64,000 bases of DNA, taken from Watersipora subatra (taxonomy: Eukaryota > Bryozoa > Gymnolaemata > Cheilostomatida > Watersiporidae). Made by a program: the position numbers and the translations under genes. Below, piece after piece: positions 12,701-24,088 of the stretch; positions within the stretch are counted from its first letter, which is position 1; each line of letters begins with the position of its first letter. Below the pieces are notes generated by a model. The model saw nothing but the letters and a program-made list of their open reading frames with translations. It ran no database searches and was not told the origin of the DNA. Location of the stretch: NCBI RefSeq assembly GCF_963576615.1, contig NC_088717.1, positions 59,384,749 through 59,448,748 on the forward strand, read 5' to 3'.

Positions 12701-14720
12701 CAAGCTTGTAATAAAACTAATTCTGTGTACTAACTGTGTCCGTGTCAGAGAGTTGAAGCCTGGACTGAACAGCTCTTTTAGATGGAAGAGGTGCACCACT
12801 TGCCCGACTCCATGTTACGTTTGGACCAGGGTTGCCTTGCGATATACAAGGAAATATTACCGTTCCGCCGAGGAGAACATCAATTGACACAGGAGATGCA
12901 GCAGTCTTTATCTACAGTAGTAATGATTCATGTTGATATTCCATCATTCTTTTACTAAAATAACACTGAGTCCTATTTGCTACTCTGTGTGTGCTAGTCT
13001 ATATACCTATATAGACCTCAGTGATTGTCATTCATCTTTCCACTTATAGTGATAAGGTGACAAAAATCCACTTCGCAGAGGATTCAAACTCAGAACCTCC
13101 AGGTATACAGACCAGTGAGCTAATCCACTACACTAGTGTCATTACCATACCATGGCAAGGACAATGTAGTGTCCTTACCAAGTGGCCTTAGTATCAATAA
13201 ATATAGGCCCTGCCCTTACCATACCATGGTAAAGGACAGGGCCTATATTCATGCAGCTCGAGTAAAAATACTACTGACTTGCTTGACGTTAAGCATTATG
13301 CGTTAACCTCATTATGCGTTAACCTCATTATGCGTTAACCTCATTATGCGTAACATCAAGCTGGCTTTGTGTCTATTATTATAGTAAAGCTTTAGACTAG
13401 CTAAATTTACTAGATTACCAGACAAGTTGCTCATATACAAACTGTGTACTAGTCTATCATATTTAGTACTGTAAAATAGGTGAAAAAGTGAGAGATAGCA
13501 AACCTTTGGAGGAGATAGCACAGTGAGCTTCACTCTCATTGTGTCAACAGGAAGTTGCTCATTTGGAAGCCGTACACGACATTCGTACCAACCGTTGTCA
13601 GGAAAGGTGGCAAGATTCACCGTCAGCGAGTAGAGTATATTTGAGCCTAACCAATATCATGAATTCAATGCAGTCAGCATTTGCCCACGTTAAGTTCACA
13701 TACAATAAAAACTAACTATATACAAGCACTCACAAGTATCCTGCAGTAAACTGAGAAGACAACTACTATCTTATTAATGGTTGCCATTGTAATATGAGAA
13801 GACAACTACTATTATACTAATGGCAGTCATTAAGACTGACTTTCTGCAGGTAGTGAACATGAGGAATTACCCAACCACAATCCCACATGAACAGTTATTA
13901 CGCATAAAGGTTTTTAACAACCACCATAAAGCAACAAATTGCATAGCATTAGCAAAAAAATAAGGAGTTGCCTAACCATGACCATATCCATCACCCATGA
14001 AATTATTGAACATGGTATAAGCTTTGAATGTAATTCTATGTAACGCACCTGTATAACCTGCCTGCCAGCTCGAGCTCATCTCCTGACCAAGCAATTGTTA
14101 GGTAGAGCACACCGGAACCCGTTAACAATCAGCTAGCAGTAGAATAAATGACAGAGACCCAGTTACAATAAAAGTCAGCTGAGAGGTCACATCATACTAC
14201 ATAAATTATAAGTAATAGTTACTGTCTCCGCCTCAATTCTTACAGATAGTACAACTGCACCCAGCGACATGTTAAACTATTACGATGTCTGCAGACACAA
14301 CCCAAGCTTGTCCTTGACCTCATGGAAGAGCTAATGTAATGTTGATCAGACGCTTTGCTGCTCAAAACATGAAGAGCTCTTACTTGTTGATTCAAAGCAG
14401 CCAATCACATACTTTTCTTTACCCTCTATAGTGTTATGCTCCTCTTTAATAGAGCAGTCAGAGGAGATGGTCTTGGGCGCGCCCCCAGTTGCATTGAGAA
14501 ATACCCATTCTACCTGAAAGGGATAACCAAATGGCACATATGCAGCATATTCACTCAGGCTATTGGGACTTGAATGTCACACTGCTACTCACACTCGCTT
14601 GCTCTTGGACATCTCGGTCGGTCGTAGAAACTGTACAATTGAGAACACCCCCTGCGCCGGAGGATACGACCACCTCTTCGGGCTGTCGAACTATCAGTCC
14701 ACTTGACTGGCTGTTGACCC
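9611..14720 (-). CDS. Three-Ig-domain cell-surface protein (lachesin/IgLON-like), 5' exon(s) not found
   Basis: Minus-strand exons in transcript order: 14593-14720, 14384-14513, 13504-13646, 12735-12911, 11970-12171, 11017-11162, 9959-10103, 9611-9714. Phases agree at every junction (about 390 codons). Ig1 has LNCTV, VEWVFL and DNGWYEC; Ig2 has VIFPC, VTWSR and TDSGSYRCSA; Ig3 has VMIWCRV, DLTWYG and DMIYYVCSATN. Each therefore has the Cys-Trp-Cys pattern. The last exon adds a short linker and a hydrophobic stretch (TLMLVLAVSFI) just before the stop, which looks like a GPI-attachment or membrane tail. Three Ig domains plus such a tail is the lachesin/IgLON layout, used in cell adhesion. The signal peptide exon should join in phase 1 upstream of 14720 and was not found. 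The gene runs tail-to-tail with the DLC-like gene. Confidence 0.82.
10196..10225 (-). mobile_element. Possible Helitron 3' terminus
   Basis: The plus strand reads A then CTAGCTGAATACCCGGCGG. In reverse this is a GC-rich stem region followed by CTAG, the usual Helitron 3' end, inserted after an A. The terminus at 23662 has the same style (CTAGCTGCATTACCCG). The partner 5' end was not located. It is present in both duplication units (also near 57842), so it predates the duplication. Confidence 0.35.
10466..10545 (+). repeat. tRNA-derived SINE-like segment
   Basis: An A-box-like stretch (TGTCCTAGTGGGTTAG) is followed about 20 bases later by a B-box-like stretch (GGTTCTGAATTCAAATCC), the spacing of a tRNA-type Pol III promoter. 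No acceptor stem closes, so it is not a tRNA gene. The same segment is in unit 2 at 58078-58152. Confidence 0.5.
11288..11885. mobile_element. MITE-like repeat with CTCTAATT termini
   Basis: The left end (CCTCTAATTGAACACCAC) and right end (ATGGTGTTTAATTAGA) are imperfect inverted repeats, and the body repeats TTGACCGCCAC several times. It lies in the Ig-gene intron between 11163 and 11969 and recurs in unit 2, where later sequence makes it longer (58868-60260). Confidence 0.45.
11488..11624. repeat. 41-bp tandem repeat, about 3.3 copies
   Basis: Near-identical 41-bp units containing GACATTGTGGAGGGTACTGG. The equivalent place in unit 2 (about 59424) has one degenerate copy only, so the array grew after the duplication. 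Confidence 0.85.
12276..12660. repeat. 35-bp minisatellite in an Ig-gene intron (unit 1)
   Basis: Tandem units of about 35 bp containing GGGAGTCATCTACTAGAAC lie downstream of exon 12735-12911. The array is interrupted at about 12380-12465 by a re-duplicated piece of its left flank. The orthologous array in unit 2 (60654-61090) has a different unit number. Confidence 0.9.
13075..13150 (-). repeat. tRNA-derived SINE-like segment, minus strand
   Basis: On the minus strand TAGTGTAGTGGATTAGCTC (A-box-like) precedes GGTTCTGAGTTTGAATCC (B-box-like). The piece is flanked by CCATGGTA-type inverted repeats (about 13140-13230). It is present in unit 2 at 61496-61572. Confidence 0.5.
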
Positions 14721-14737
14721 CTGCAAATATTTACATA

Positions 14738-16532
14738 CCCTACAAGATGAAAATATTCGTTGGTCATAAAAATTCGCGATTTCACGAACAGTCAATTCCG
14801 TGAATTATTAAATTCCGTGAATAATTAGTTCTATTTTTAATCAGAAGGGAAAATAACTACTGCATGAAATTAAAAACTAGCCGCTAGGCAAGTTTTAATA
14901 TAAATGCTAAACGTAGTTGAGTTCCAAAACATTTTTAAAATCATTGCCTGGGCTTTGAGCTAACACCATTGCCAATGCATCACATTTCTTTACAAAATTA
15001 TTCAAGGTTGTCACAAGATATGCAAAATGGCGTCATCGCAAAAATAGCCGCTAGGCAGAAGTACTAAACCTAGCCGAGTTACAAAACTTCTTTAAAATCA
15101 TCGCCGGGCTTTAAGTTTTATTGCCATTGCATCAAACTTTACAAAATTATTCAAGGTTTTCACATGTTATTCGGCATGGCTTCGTCATTGCAAAAAATCT
15201 CTCCTCGTCTTTTTACATTGACATCAACTCATCAATTTCTAATACCAAAGTTGAGGACGATCATGATCTAGACATTATGGTATGTATTTGATTTGCAGTG
15301 CAGATACGTTTTTCTATAATTAACTGCATTAGTTAATTCTTTTGTTTAAAAACTGATTGCTTTCATTAAATACTTCAGCTATTGTTTTTGTACTTCCTTA
15401 ACACTTATTAATATTTTTTCTTTTTTGTGTTTACTGCAGATTGAGAATGAAACAACCTACTCTGAATACGAAAACTAGAGACAAGTAGTAATATTCATCA
15501 ATGCAGGAATATTGGCAGAAAAGCAACCAGTCAACCTAGACCCTTCATCGACAACAACTCCTTGATATCGCTGCAGCAAGCATGATTAAATTATATATTT
15601 TATTTCATATATAGATATATTATAATTTATTACAAGCTTGAGTGTACAAATAAAATATTTCAAATACAAATAAAATTTTACAAACGATGAATGGAGTAAA
15701 TATAAACAGTTTAGTCCATATGGCGGTTGTCTAGCAATAAAATTAGACTGGTACTCTTGATTAGTGAATACTAGCGTGTAATGGTGCTCACTGACTAGTT
15801 ATTTTGGTAATAGCAGCTCTGTCACTGTCTTGCGTAGATGTTAAAGGCGATTCTCTCACTACTACATGACTAGTAAGGAAGTTATCATCAGAACTCTCTT
15901 TGTGGCTACTATTGCAAAGTTCTGCCGGTTGGCCAAAGATTTGTGCTCGTAAGGGCGTTTTTGTTCCTTTTTGAAAACAGATATATTCTCCTCGTTAGCA
16001 GCTGCGGTAACTTCTATCTCAATTTCAATATCTCCCTGAATGATTGGTGATCTTCTAAGGATGACATCTACCACCCTTGCAGTCATTGTGCCTCTGTATA
16101 TGATGAAAGATCTCTTTCTCTCTCTCACACTAAAGCAAATAACGAAGCAATTGGGATGGAAAAATACATATGGCGTTTTACCGAAGAACCAAAGTAAAAT
16201 TCAACTAATTTAGTAAATGGTTTTGAAAAAACTCATTACTTACCACAAATTGTTGGTTCATCAAAGGCATCCAAATTTATGAATATTCGTGAAAACCTCG
16301 GAACGCAGCAAAAAACTTATAGCTTAGCACGATCGACCCGTAGTTGTAAGCTAAATAGACAACGAAACACGCAATGTGCGCATGCATAGGGTTAACTCTA
16401 TTGCTAGACGTAATAGAGTTAACTCTTCATAGAGAGTGACAGTTGTCAGCCGCGATTAAATTAATCCGCAAATATGCATGAAATGGCAATTTTCGCGAAA
16501 TTTACCTCCGCGAATAAATTCATCCTGTAGGG
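14738..16532. mobile_element. TA-flanked DNA transposon next to an Ig-gene splice acceptor
   Basis: The termini are inverted repeats (CCCTACAAGATGAA left; TTCATCCTGTAGGG right), flanked by TA on both sides (14736-14737, 16533-16534). Further inverted sequence with CGCGAA motifs lies inside both ends. The 1.8-kb body has only short ORFs and no recognisable transposase, so it is probably non-autonomous. It lies in the Ig gene's first seen intron, with its left end about 15 bases upstream, on the minus strand, of the acceptor at 14721-14722. Confidence 0.75.
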
Positions 16533-16534
16533 TA

Positions 16535-17096
16535 GAACTTTATTTACGAATGAACTCATTTGCTGTTCGACAGTCATTTCACTAAACGGAAGTATCTAAA
16601 CACTATGGCAACTTTACAAATAACCATGGTGAGTGCAGAGCTACGAAAGTGAATCAAACTTTCGATGAAACAGAAGATCAAACCACTGTAGTGCTGAAGA
16701 ATGTGAGAGAAAATGAAGGGTATCATTTCAAAAACAACTGTGAACATTGACTTGACTCTTTAGTTCAACGCTCACAATAGCTTCAACTGCTACCATATAC
16801 ATGTACATAATGCCAGCTGCCATCTACTGTAGAACTTGTTAGTGAACTTATGTTACAAACGACTTGAAATGGAGTTGATGAAAGTAACTGTCGCTAGATG
16901 TACTCTATTCTGTGACCAAGGAGTGAACTGGGAATCGCTTCAGTAAGGAATCCATACATTTGACTACCAAGGTTCTTGGTGTCATAGATGTCTTAGATAG
17001 TTCTTAGATGTCAATTGACCTTATCAGAGACAATTTTTATCTGATAGCACTATCCCAAGTAATTTGGCAATTTAAATAATATATGTCCACAAGGGA
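16535..17096. other. Unannotated stretch
   Basis: Sequence between two transposons. No exon with usable splice sites, repeat or RNA gene was recognised. If the first exon of the Ig gene is local it should lie here or further right, but no signal-peptide-like ORF joining in phase 1 was seen. Confidence 0.5.
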
Positions 17097-17104
17097 CTCG
17101 ACAG

Positions 17105-18130
17105 TAGAGTTGCCCCGATTTTGGTATCGGAATCGGTATCGGTGCCGATATGAGTGTCAAGTATCTGAATCGGTATCGGCCGATCTTTTCTTAAAAAATC
17201 TGAACCTTCCGATACTTTTTACAGATCAACCATTTAGCAGAAAACTGTATTTTAGCCTGCTATACTAATAAAAAAATCATCAGCTGTAAGCTTCTTACTT
17301 TTACTTAATGAATTTCAGGCCTGCCACACAATTTATTTCATGTCTATAGCCTGATCAACGCAGCGAAGGAAACTTTTTAGCCAGAACGTAAACAAAAAGT
17401 GTGGTATTTCCCAATTACAGCGATAGGGTTTATTGCAAGCAATCACGAACAAAATAACAAAAATGGGAAACAAGAACGCAATGCAATATTTCTATTTACT
17501 AGCATTACGAAAGTACTTTAAACAGTCGACGCATAAAGTTATCTATCACTCTCTTGATCCTAATGATACAATGGATCGTTTGTATTGTACAAAAAACGGT
17601 AACCCCAGTGGCGTATCGGTATGAGCCTGTCCTCCAACATCTGTTGCAAGGGAATCCCCCTTCAGTACGCTTGGCTACATTGATAATGATGGAAGAAAAG
17701 AGACGTCTTACTGAGATAATTGAATCACTAACGGTTTTTAAAAGAAACATTGATCTGCTCTTAACTTGTACAGGCACAGCAGTTCATCCAACAATAGAAG
17801 AGGGACTTCGTTATCACAGATAGAACTGTACCATTAACAGTAATTACCTTTATTTACAAATTACAAGAAACATGGACTGTTTTGTTACTACATGCACGGT
17901 ATGTCAGTATGTGAATATGTATATATTTTTTTCCATAAATGCAAACAAATAAATACAATAATATTCATGTTTTCTTTGCATTATGTTTGTATTTGCATAA
18001 TAAAATGAGCTACTATCTATGCAACACAAAATATCTGAATCGGTATCCGAATCGGATATTTTTCAATTAGGATCGGTATATCGGATCGGTATCTGAATAG
18101 GCTGGTGAATTTAGAATCGGGGCATCTCTA
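17105..18130. mobile_element. hAT-type non-autonomous transposon with perfect 8-bp target duplication
   Basis: Terminal inverted repeats TAGAGTTGCCCCGATT and AATCGGGGCATCTCTA bound the element. The flanking bases CTCGACAG at 17097-17104 and 18131-18138 are identical, an 8-bp target duplication typical of hAT elements. Both subterminal regions are packed with ATCGGTATCGG-like repeats, also a hAT habit. The interior (17433-17823) has short overlapping ORFs but no recognisable hAT transposase domain. Confidence 0.88.
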
Positions 18131-18325
18131 CTCGACAGCCAATAGCCCAGTGCTTGAACTCTAGCAAAAGATACCAAAATTATGCAAATTGATAACACTC
18201 TAAAAACTTGAAACACGATAGTTGTAAAATATTAAAGTTTCCTAACTGCATTAAAACATACAACTTTGCTTTAGCAAACTCTTCCCCGAATGCCTGTCAC
18301 GAGAAAATGCAGGAAAGATAATCAC

Positions 18326-18778
18326 TATGTTTCCATGACTCACATAATCCGCATGATTCACATAATTCGAATGATCCGCAAGTTGAGTTACTTTGCAATC
18401 GAGCGTTTTAATGAACACCTGCCTATGCGGATTTAACACCAGCGCTGACCCCATAGGTCAAGTATTACTCTAATTAATGACTCTATAAAATTAAATAGTC
18501 ACGCTTAGCGTGACTACTTATCGTTCGGAACGGAACGTTGGCGCATTGAGACTGCTGAAATCGAAATAAAACGACTGAAGCGTGAAAATGTTTTCAATGT
18601 AATAGCCATCGATATTCTAATGCGCATTTATCGCAAGTACCGTTTCAATGATTCACAAGCACGATGGATTCGATAAAGTTTTGCGGATCACCAAACTCGC
18701 GGATTTATGCCGTTTCCATGAAGCGGATAACTTACGGATTGGCTCAAATTTGCGAATTATGTGCGTCATGGAAACGCA
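18326..18778. mobile_element. MITE with about 28-bp terminal inverted repeats
   Basis: The left end contains GTTTCCATGACTCACATAAT and the right end ATTATGTGCGTCATGGAAAC, near-perfect reverse complements. No coding capacity. A short perfect hairpin (AGTCACGC-TTA-GCGTGACT, about 18497-18515) lies inside. The exact target duplication is not clear. Confidence 0.7.
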
Positions 18779-18911
18779 GTGAATGTAGCACAAAGTAACC
18801 TCGCTTTTAGTTTGAACGTAAGATATTGTCTGAATTTTACTGTCATTTTATGTAATCAGCCATTCATTTCCAGTTCAAATTCCATACTGAACCCTACGGA
18901 ACTACCAAGTG

Positions 18912-18955
18912 CATTACAAAGTGTCAGTACTGAACCGTACTGGCACTTTGTAATG
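18912..18955. repeat. Near-perfect 44-base hairpin
   Basis: CATTACAAAGTGTCAGTAC, a six-base loop, then GTACTGGCACTTTGTAATG: 19-base arms with one mismatch. It may be a tiny foldback element or the relic of one. Nothing else is recognised between 18779 and 19265. Confidence 0.8.
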
Positions 18956-19269
18956 TGGTATTAATATTAGAAACTCTCTAACAGTTTTCGACTCTTCACC
19001 AGATCCGCATAACAAGCTGTAGGTCTATTCTAATTTTTGCAATAACGGTTCAATTTTTGGGTGTTATGTCGACCATTAGATGTATGGAGCTTGTTGCATT
19101 TTTGTTTCAGTTGAGACACGGTGCCTTTGATGTTAGTGAACATTTTCTACATACTAACGAGTTACAATGATCTAATTACTTATAAAGCTATCGGTTGATG
19201 ACATCAAATGACACAGTGGATGATGCCGAATTCTAACAGATAATTTCTACCGTAAGAACAAAACCTTAA

Positions 19270-20991
19270 ATGTTGACTTGTAACAAAATTCACATTACAG
19301 TTATTTAATATCAAAAGGTTCACCATGTCTTACTCTGTTGTGTTTTAGGTGCAAAATATATGGGAATGTGAGTAAAAGCTCTTAAAAGCTAAAAAAACGA
19401 ACAGTTAATCGCAGCCACACGAGACCGCCGTAGTTTGGATTCTTTTTCCAAAACGACTCAAATGGGACGTAATTAAATAAGATGCTTCACAAATATACTT
19501 CCTGCATTCAATAAAACTATGTCTATTGTTCTTATGCGTCTATTTGATCGTCATTGCCATACTGTTACTTTTAGCACTGATATCTTATAACTTACCATAA
19601 AAATTCGTTAAACATTTTAATCTTAACTCGAAGGAGTACATATCATTGTCTGATAATCATGACAAGCCTGTTGGTCACCTGTGATAATCGAAAAGGGCTG
19701 GAAAAATTATTTGCGAAGTATTGGGACACATGATCAGATTACGACTTGACGATCAGACCAAGCCGAAACAAAACTGTTAAGTAGCGAGCATCTATATTTG
19801 ATACAGGGTCTTGGGTAAAACCCCGAAGTGTTTGTCATAAACTAGTGCTACGATAAGTTTATATTGAGCTTTTTATTGGCCTTTCAATTCACGTGAGAAC
19901 ATCCCGTGACAAGACAATAACCAAACTGTATTGACTACGTCAGACTACGGCGGCTTTTCATTTTTGAGCTTTTAAGAGCTTGTAATCCATTTCCTATGGC
20001 GCCGTACAGTGCCTCGCGTTGCGCGTTCACAACTCGAGTTGCACAACTCGAGTTGTGAACACGCAACCCGACTTTTCAAAAGTAAGGTGCAATATATCGG
20101 TATTACGGTAGCATAACCGTAGATCTGGTTATATTAACAATGGTACATCAATAGGCACCCGTTAGCTAATAGAAATTAAACTGTATGTACTGTAAAACTA
20201 GAGCTAATAGCGAATTATACTGCACCGAGTTTGCAACTCGAGTTGCACAACTCGAGTTGAACAACTCGAGTTATATTTACCAACTCGAGTTGTGTAAATA
20301 TAACTCGAGTTGTACAACTCGAGTTCATCAAAAATCCAGGCCGAGTTCTTTTAATAGCAATTCGAGTTCAACAACTCAGCTTGAGAACAGCTCATCATTT
20401 CATTTTCTCTAGCTATATTTTCTATATATGGAATTTATTTTGGTGCATCATTAAACGCCGTTGAAATAATTTCTATGTTCATTTTCGGTGTTCATTCAGT
20501 TTCTTGTCAGGTTCTAGAGAGATAACTCTTTTTTCATTTTATAAAGAAGTGGCCTACTTCCCACATAGATTGTTTTTTAGTTTGCTTTTTACATTCTACA
20601 ATTGTTTTTTGTCTTGTTATATTTATAGAAATAAATATGCGCAAATATTGCCAATATATATATATATAATTTAAATGTCTATATATTTAAACTATTATTA
20701 TTAAATTTCTGTAAATGTTCTGTAAATGAGACACCCCAATTACTCACTTTGCTTTTTTACAAACCCGTGTTAGTTTTGCGTATAATACAACTCGAGTTAA
20801 TCATAAACCCAGGCCGAGTTGTACAATTCGGCAACTAGAGTTGTACAACTCGAGTTGTGAACACGCAACGCGAGGCACTGTAAGGCGCCATACATTTCCA
20901 CATGTTTGGCACCTACAAAACAACAGAGTAAGACATGGTGAATCTTTTGATACCAAATAACTGTAATGTGAATTTTGTTGCAAGTCAACCT
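19270..20991. mobile_element. TTAA-target transposon, short copy 1 (with a nested MITE)
   Basis: Left end ATGTTGACTTGTAACAA after TTAA (19266-19269); right end TTGTTGCAAGTCAACCT before TTCA (a decayed TTAA). The arms are inverted repeats of roughly 150-200 bp and match those at 36451-47301 and 62580-63904. Removing the nested MITE (19995-20892) leaves about 0.8 kb, so this is a MITE-like derivative with no ORF. Its internal bases GCGAGCATCTATATTTGATAC are the empty site of the mariner at 45658. Confidence 0.85.
19995..20892. mobile_element. Palindrome-rich MITE nested in the TTAA element
   Basis: The termini TATGGCGCC...GGCGCCATA are followed inward by a further matching inverted repeat (CAGTGCCTCGCGTTGCG). 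The flanks CATTTCC (19988-19994 and 20893-20899) form a target duplication of 7 bp, or 8 with one mismatch. The homologous stretch at about 47200 has CATTTCC once, confirming insertion. The interior holds three clusters of the self-complementary unit CAACTCGAGTTG (about 20030-20060, 20225-20380, 20785-20860). Confidence 0.8.
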
Positions 20992-20995
20992 TTCA

Positions 20996-23496
20996 TGCTT
21001 TATTTTTTAATGACATAGAAAACTGCAGATGTCAATGCCACTATCGTATGGAAATATCACCAAAACAGAATACAAACAGGGAATGAAGCCAGACCACAGG
21101 ATAAGCATACAATATGTACAAGCAGCAAGATGCCCCAAGGCATCAAAAGAACCAATAATTATAAAATATCAAAAAGCAAATTAGAAATTACAAAGTGTAA
21201 GGACTACATCACAGAAAATGAGCTAAACACCCTGTCAGAGAACCACAAAAGAATGATTGGAGACGAAACAGAGGATTATACGTATACAGGTCTATCACCC
21301 GCTGTCAGACAGAGCCTAGATACCTAGAGTAAGCCACGAGCTCCACCCTGCATGTCTGCATCATGTAAACCGACTGGAGACTTACGCAAACAAGATAACT
21401 TCGCACACCTGACAAAGCATTGAGCCTCAACACTCAACCTACGCCATACAGGCCACCCTTGCCATAGCTAGACATCTGTCAAAGAGAACAGCTTCAATGA
21501 CTCAGCCTCTCTTTCTTTCCTGAAGGCCTGCTTAGATGCTCTCCTCTCTGCCTGCTGAGAAGTCTCTCTCTCTCCTGCCTATGTAGCCTCATTTTCCTTC
21601 ACCAGTTGAGCTTCTTCTATTTCACTATCTCAACTGCTGAGCCTCTCTATGCTTGACTGTCAAAACTCGCAGCTGTACTGAGCAAGCGAACATGGGCGAC
21701 CGTTCGAGTAACAGGTGGTCTACCTTTTATCAGTTACTTTAACCTTTTGTCATTAACATTATTGCTTAGAATTTTGTTAGTTGTGTATTATAATTGGTGT
21801 ACTTATAGAATAAAGAAACAACCTTTACTGATAAATATCAGTACTGCTTACTATAGCCTAACACCTTCACTCAGACCTGCCAACCTTGGAGTGGGAAAAG
21901 GAGTGCAATGAAAACGCGGGATTTGATAAGTGGGGTAAATTTTCATAGCATATAAAAACACCACAGCGAAAGATAATATAACTCCATATGGAAACCGCAT
22001 GTCGTGGAGGTTATTGATAGATGAGAATGCCACAAATATGTTTATACATAGTTGATTATTAGTAGGAAGTATATGATTACTACTTGAAGATTGTGGCAAA
22101 AAACAGGGTTGCTTGGGTAAAAGGGGCAATTGCGTGACAATGGCGTGAGATGCGTGAGGCATGGGGCAATTGCGTGAGTCTCACCCCAATGCAAGAGAGT
22201 TGGCAGGTATGCTTTCACTAGTACCTAAACCAGTTATGATCAAAATAGTTTCCACAAGCTAAGCAAAAGTGCACAAACTAAACATAGTCAAAATAGAATA
22301 AGATGGCAAAGCAAACTCAACGCTGATGTTGTGTGTGGATTCGGATTAGTTGTGCATAACATAAACCCTCGATAACCACTCATAACACCTCTAAGTTGAT
22401 AGAAGGCGCAACACTAACACTGATAGTCTCTTCTCTAACATTAACTACCAGTGACAATGAAGGTGAACCACAGTCTCTAAAATACAACAGAGCTGTTACA
22501 AAAGTTTGTTTGTCACAGCAAAATGTATACATGTACATGTAGTACAAGCAACGTATGTACGAAAGCGTCAATGACAGGCTTTGAACGCCGTGATATGTAC
22601 GTATTTAAATATCGTTTGTATTTATCTGGATTACCCTTTTGATAGACTGACAGCAGTAACAACATGACCGTCAATGATCTCTGCATTTCCACCATTTTTG
22701 TCGTAACCGAGCGTCTCTTGTGGGATATTACCAAATGATGTTGCGAATTTGGGAACCAGCAGCCTTGATTCTCAATCGGTGTTGAATTCGGGCTCTATGA
22801 CCTACCTACTTTCCAAAATGTAAAATGTATCTTTTACTGACCGTCTATGCCGTGATACCTAAAGTAGCCTTAGATCTTATTTTAACCTTTTCGGATAGTC
22901 GCAACTGTCAAACACGGGAGATAAAGCCGCTTCGCGCAGGCAATTACCTACTTTGCGATAGCAAGACCCCACTTCTGGTGCAATTCGAATTTACGGGATA
23001 CGTGCAGGCCTGCCAACTCTCACGCATTGGGCCAACTCACGCAATCACGCCAAAGAAAAAATGAGTGAGAAATGCGTGAGATTTTTGTCCCAATTTCCAC
23101 AATTTCATATATACTATCATTGATACATCAATTGTCCCAAAACCAAATCTCAAACATTGCCCCACTGTTGGGTTGGCACGCCTGGATACGGGTGAAACCA
23201 TTAATATACAGCCCCCACTGTAGGCGCTGTATATCATTGGTGAAACGAAGCTTGCGCTAACTATTTTTTTATTTACTTGTGGCTAGTTTTTTAAACATAC
23301 AAGATTTTGTTGTCTCCAATCTAGCTGATAACAAACCAAAAAAGTAGGACAACTTCGTGAAATGCCAGAGATTCATTTAAAAGTAGCATATTTATTTAAT
23401 AGAAATGGAATTTGTTTGCAAGACCTATTTTTCATCAAGTAGTTTGTATGTGAAGCAGTAGGTTTACTCTTGTAATTTGGCCAATTTTTAGTGAAT
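20996..23496. other. Gene-poor spacer with MITE fragments
   Basis: No gene is seen. A CT-rich tract lies at about 21480-21660. A small MITE occupies about 21875-22210, with ACCTGCCAAC at its left and GTTGGCAGGT at its right end and GCAATTGCGTGA-type motifs inside. A related piece starting GGCCTGCCAACTCTCACGC lies at about 23008-23180. The rest is AT-rich with short ORFs only. Confidence 0.55.
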
Positions 23497-24088
23497 GAAC
23501 TGTGGTGGACGAAGGGCCAATACTTTACACTTGTAAATATTTTATTATATGTTAGTATATATATTTTATATGTCTGTAAATATTTTATTATATGTGGTGT
23601 CCTTTTTTTATTATAGCCTTGTTACCCGTTATGCTATCAATTATCGTCGTTTATGTTGTCACTAGCTGCATTACCCGCCTACAGGAACAGATTCACGCGC
23701 AGCATAAGGTTTATTGAGAGTTGTCTTTCATACAGTATAACAACTCCAAATATGCAGTCTACTGAAACTGTTGCCCTAATGTATTATTTGTTGTTTAGAT
23801 ACTTTGAACGTTCAGTTTATTGACAGAAACTTCATTAGCTGTGTTCATCTTGACAGTTGTGAACAAAGAGAAGGTATTATGAAAAGGCTATTGTAACAAA
23901 AAGCAGAAAGCTTTCAGAAAGCACAACGAGATAGCTTTTAAAACCATGAAGCTGCTATTATTACAATACTCCCACTCAGTTACATGGTTGCACCAACAGC
24001 CAGTTCGTGACACAAAAAAAATACAATGATCGTAATCAACGAAAAAGCAAAAATATAACAGTCTTGTGTTCAGTGGTCAGACAATTAA

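Larger units (their letters stand above)
5851..14101. repeat. Segmental duplication, unit 1
   Basis: This stretch is repeated in the same orientation at 54084-64000. Homology starts in the intron before the START exons (first shared bases AAACATCTTGTAGTG) and runs through the START exons, the intergenic spacer and the Ig gene up to at least 14101. There the second unit reaches the window edge, so the right breakpoint is not seen. The units differ by transposon insertions, minisatellite length and point changes, so this is not a simple assembly repeat. Confidence 0.93.

Noticed and set aside
15862-16128. Possible gene in the TA-flanked element
   Set aside because: A short ORF without recognisable motif or splice support.
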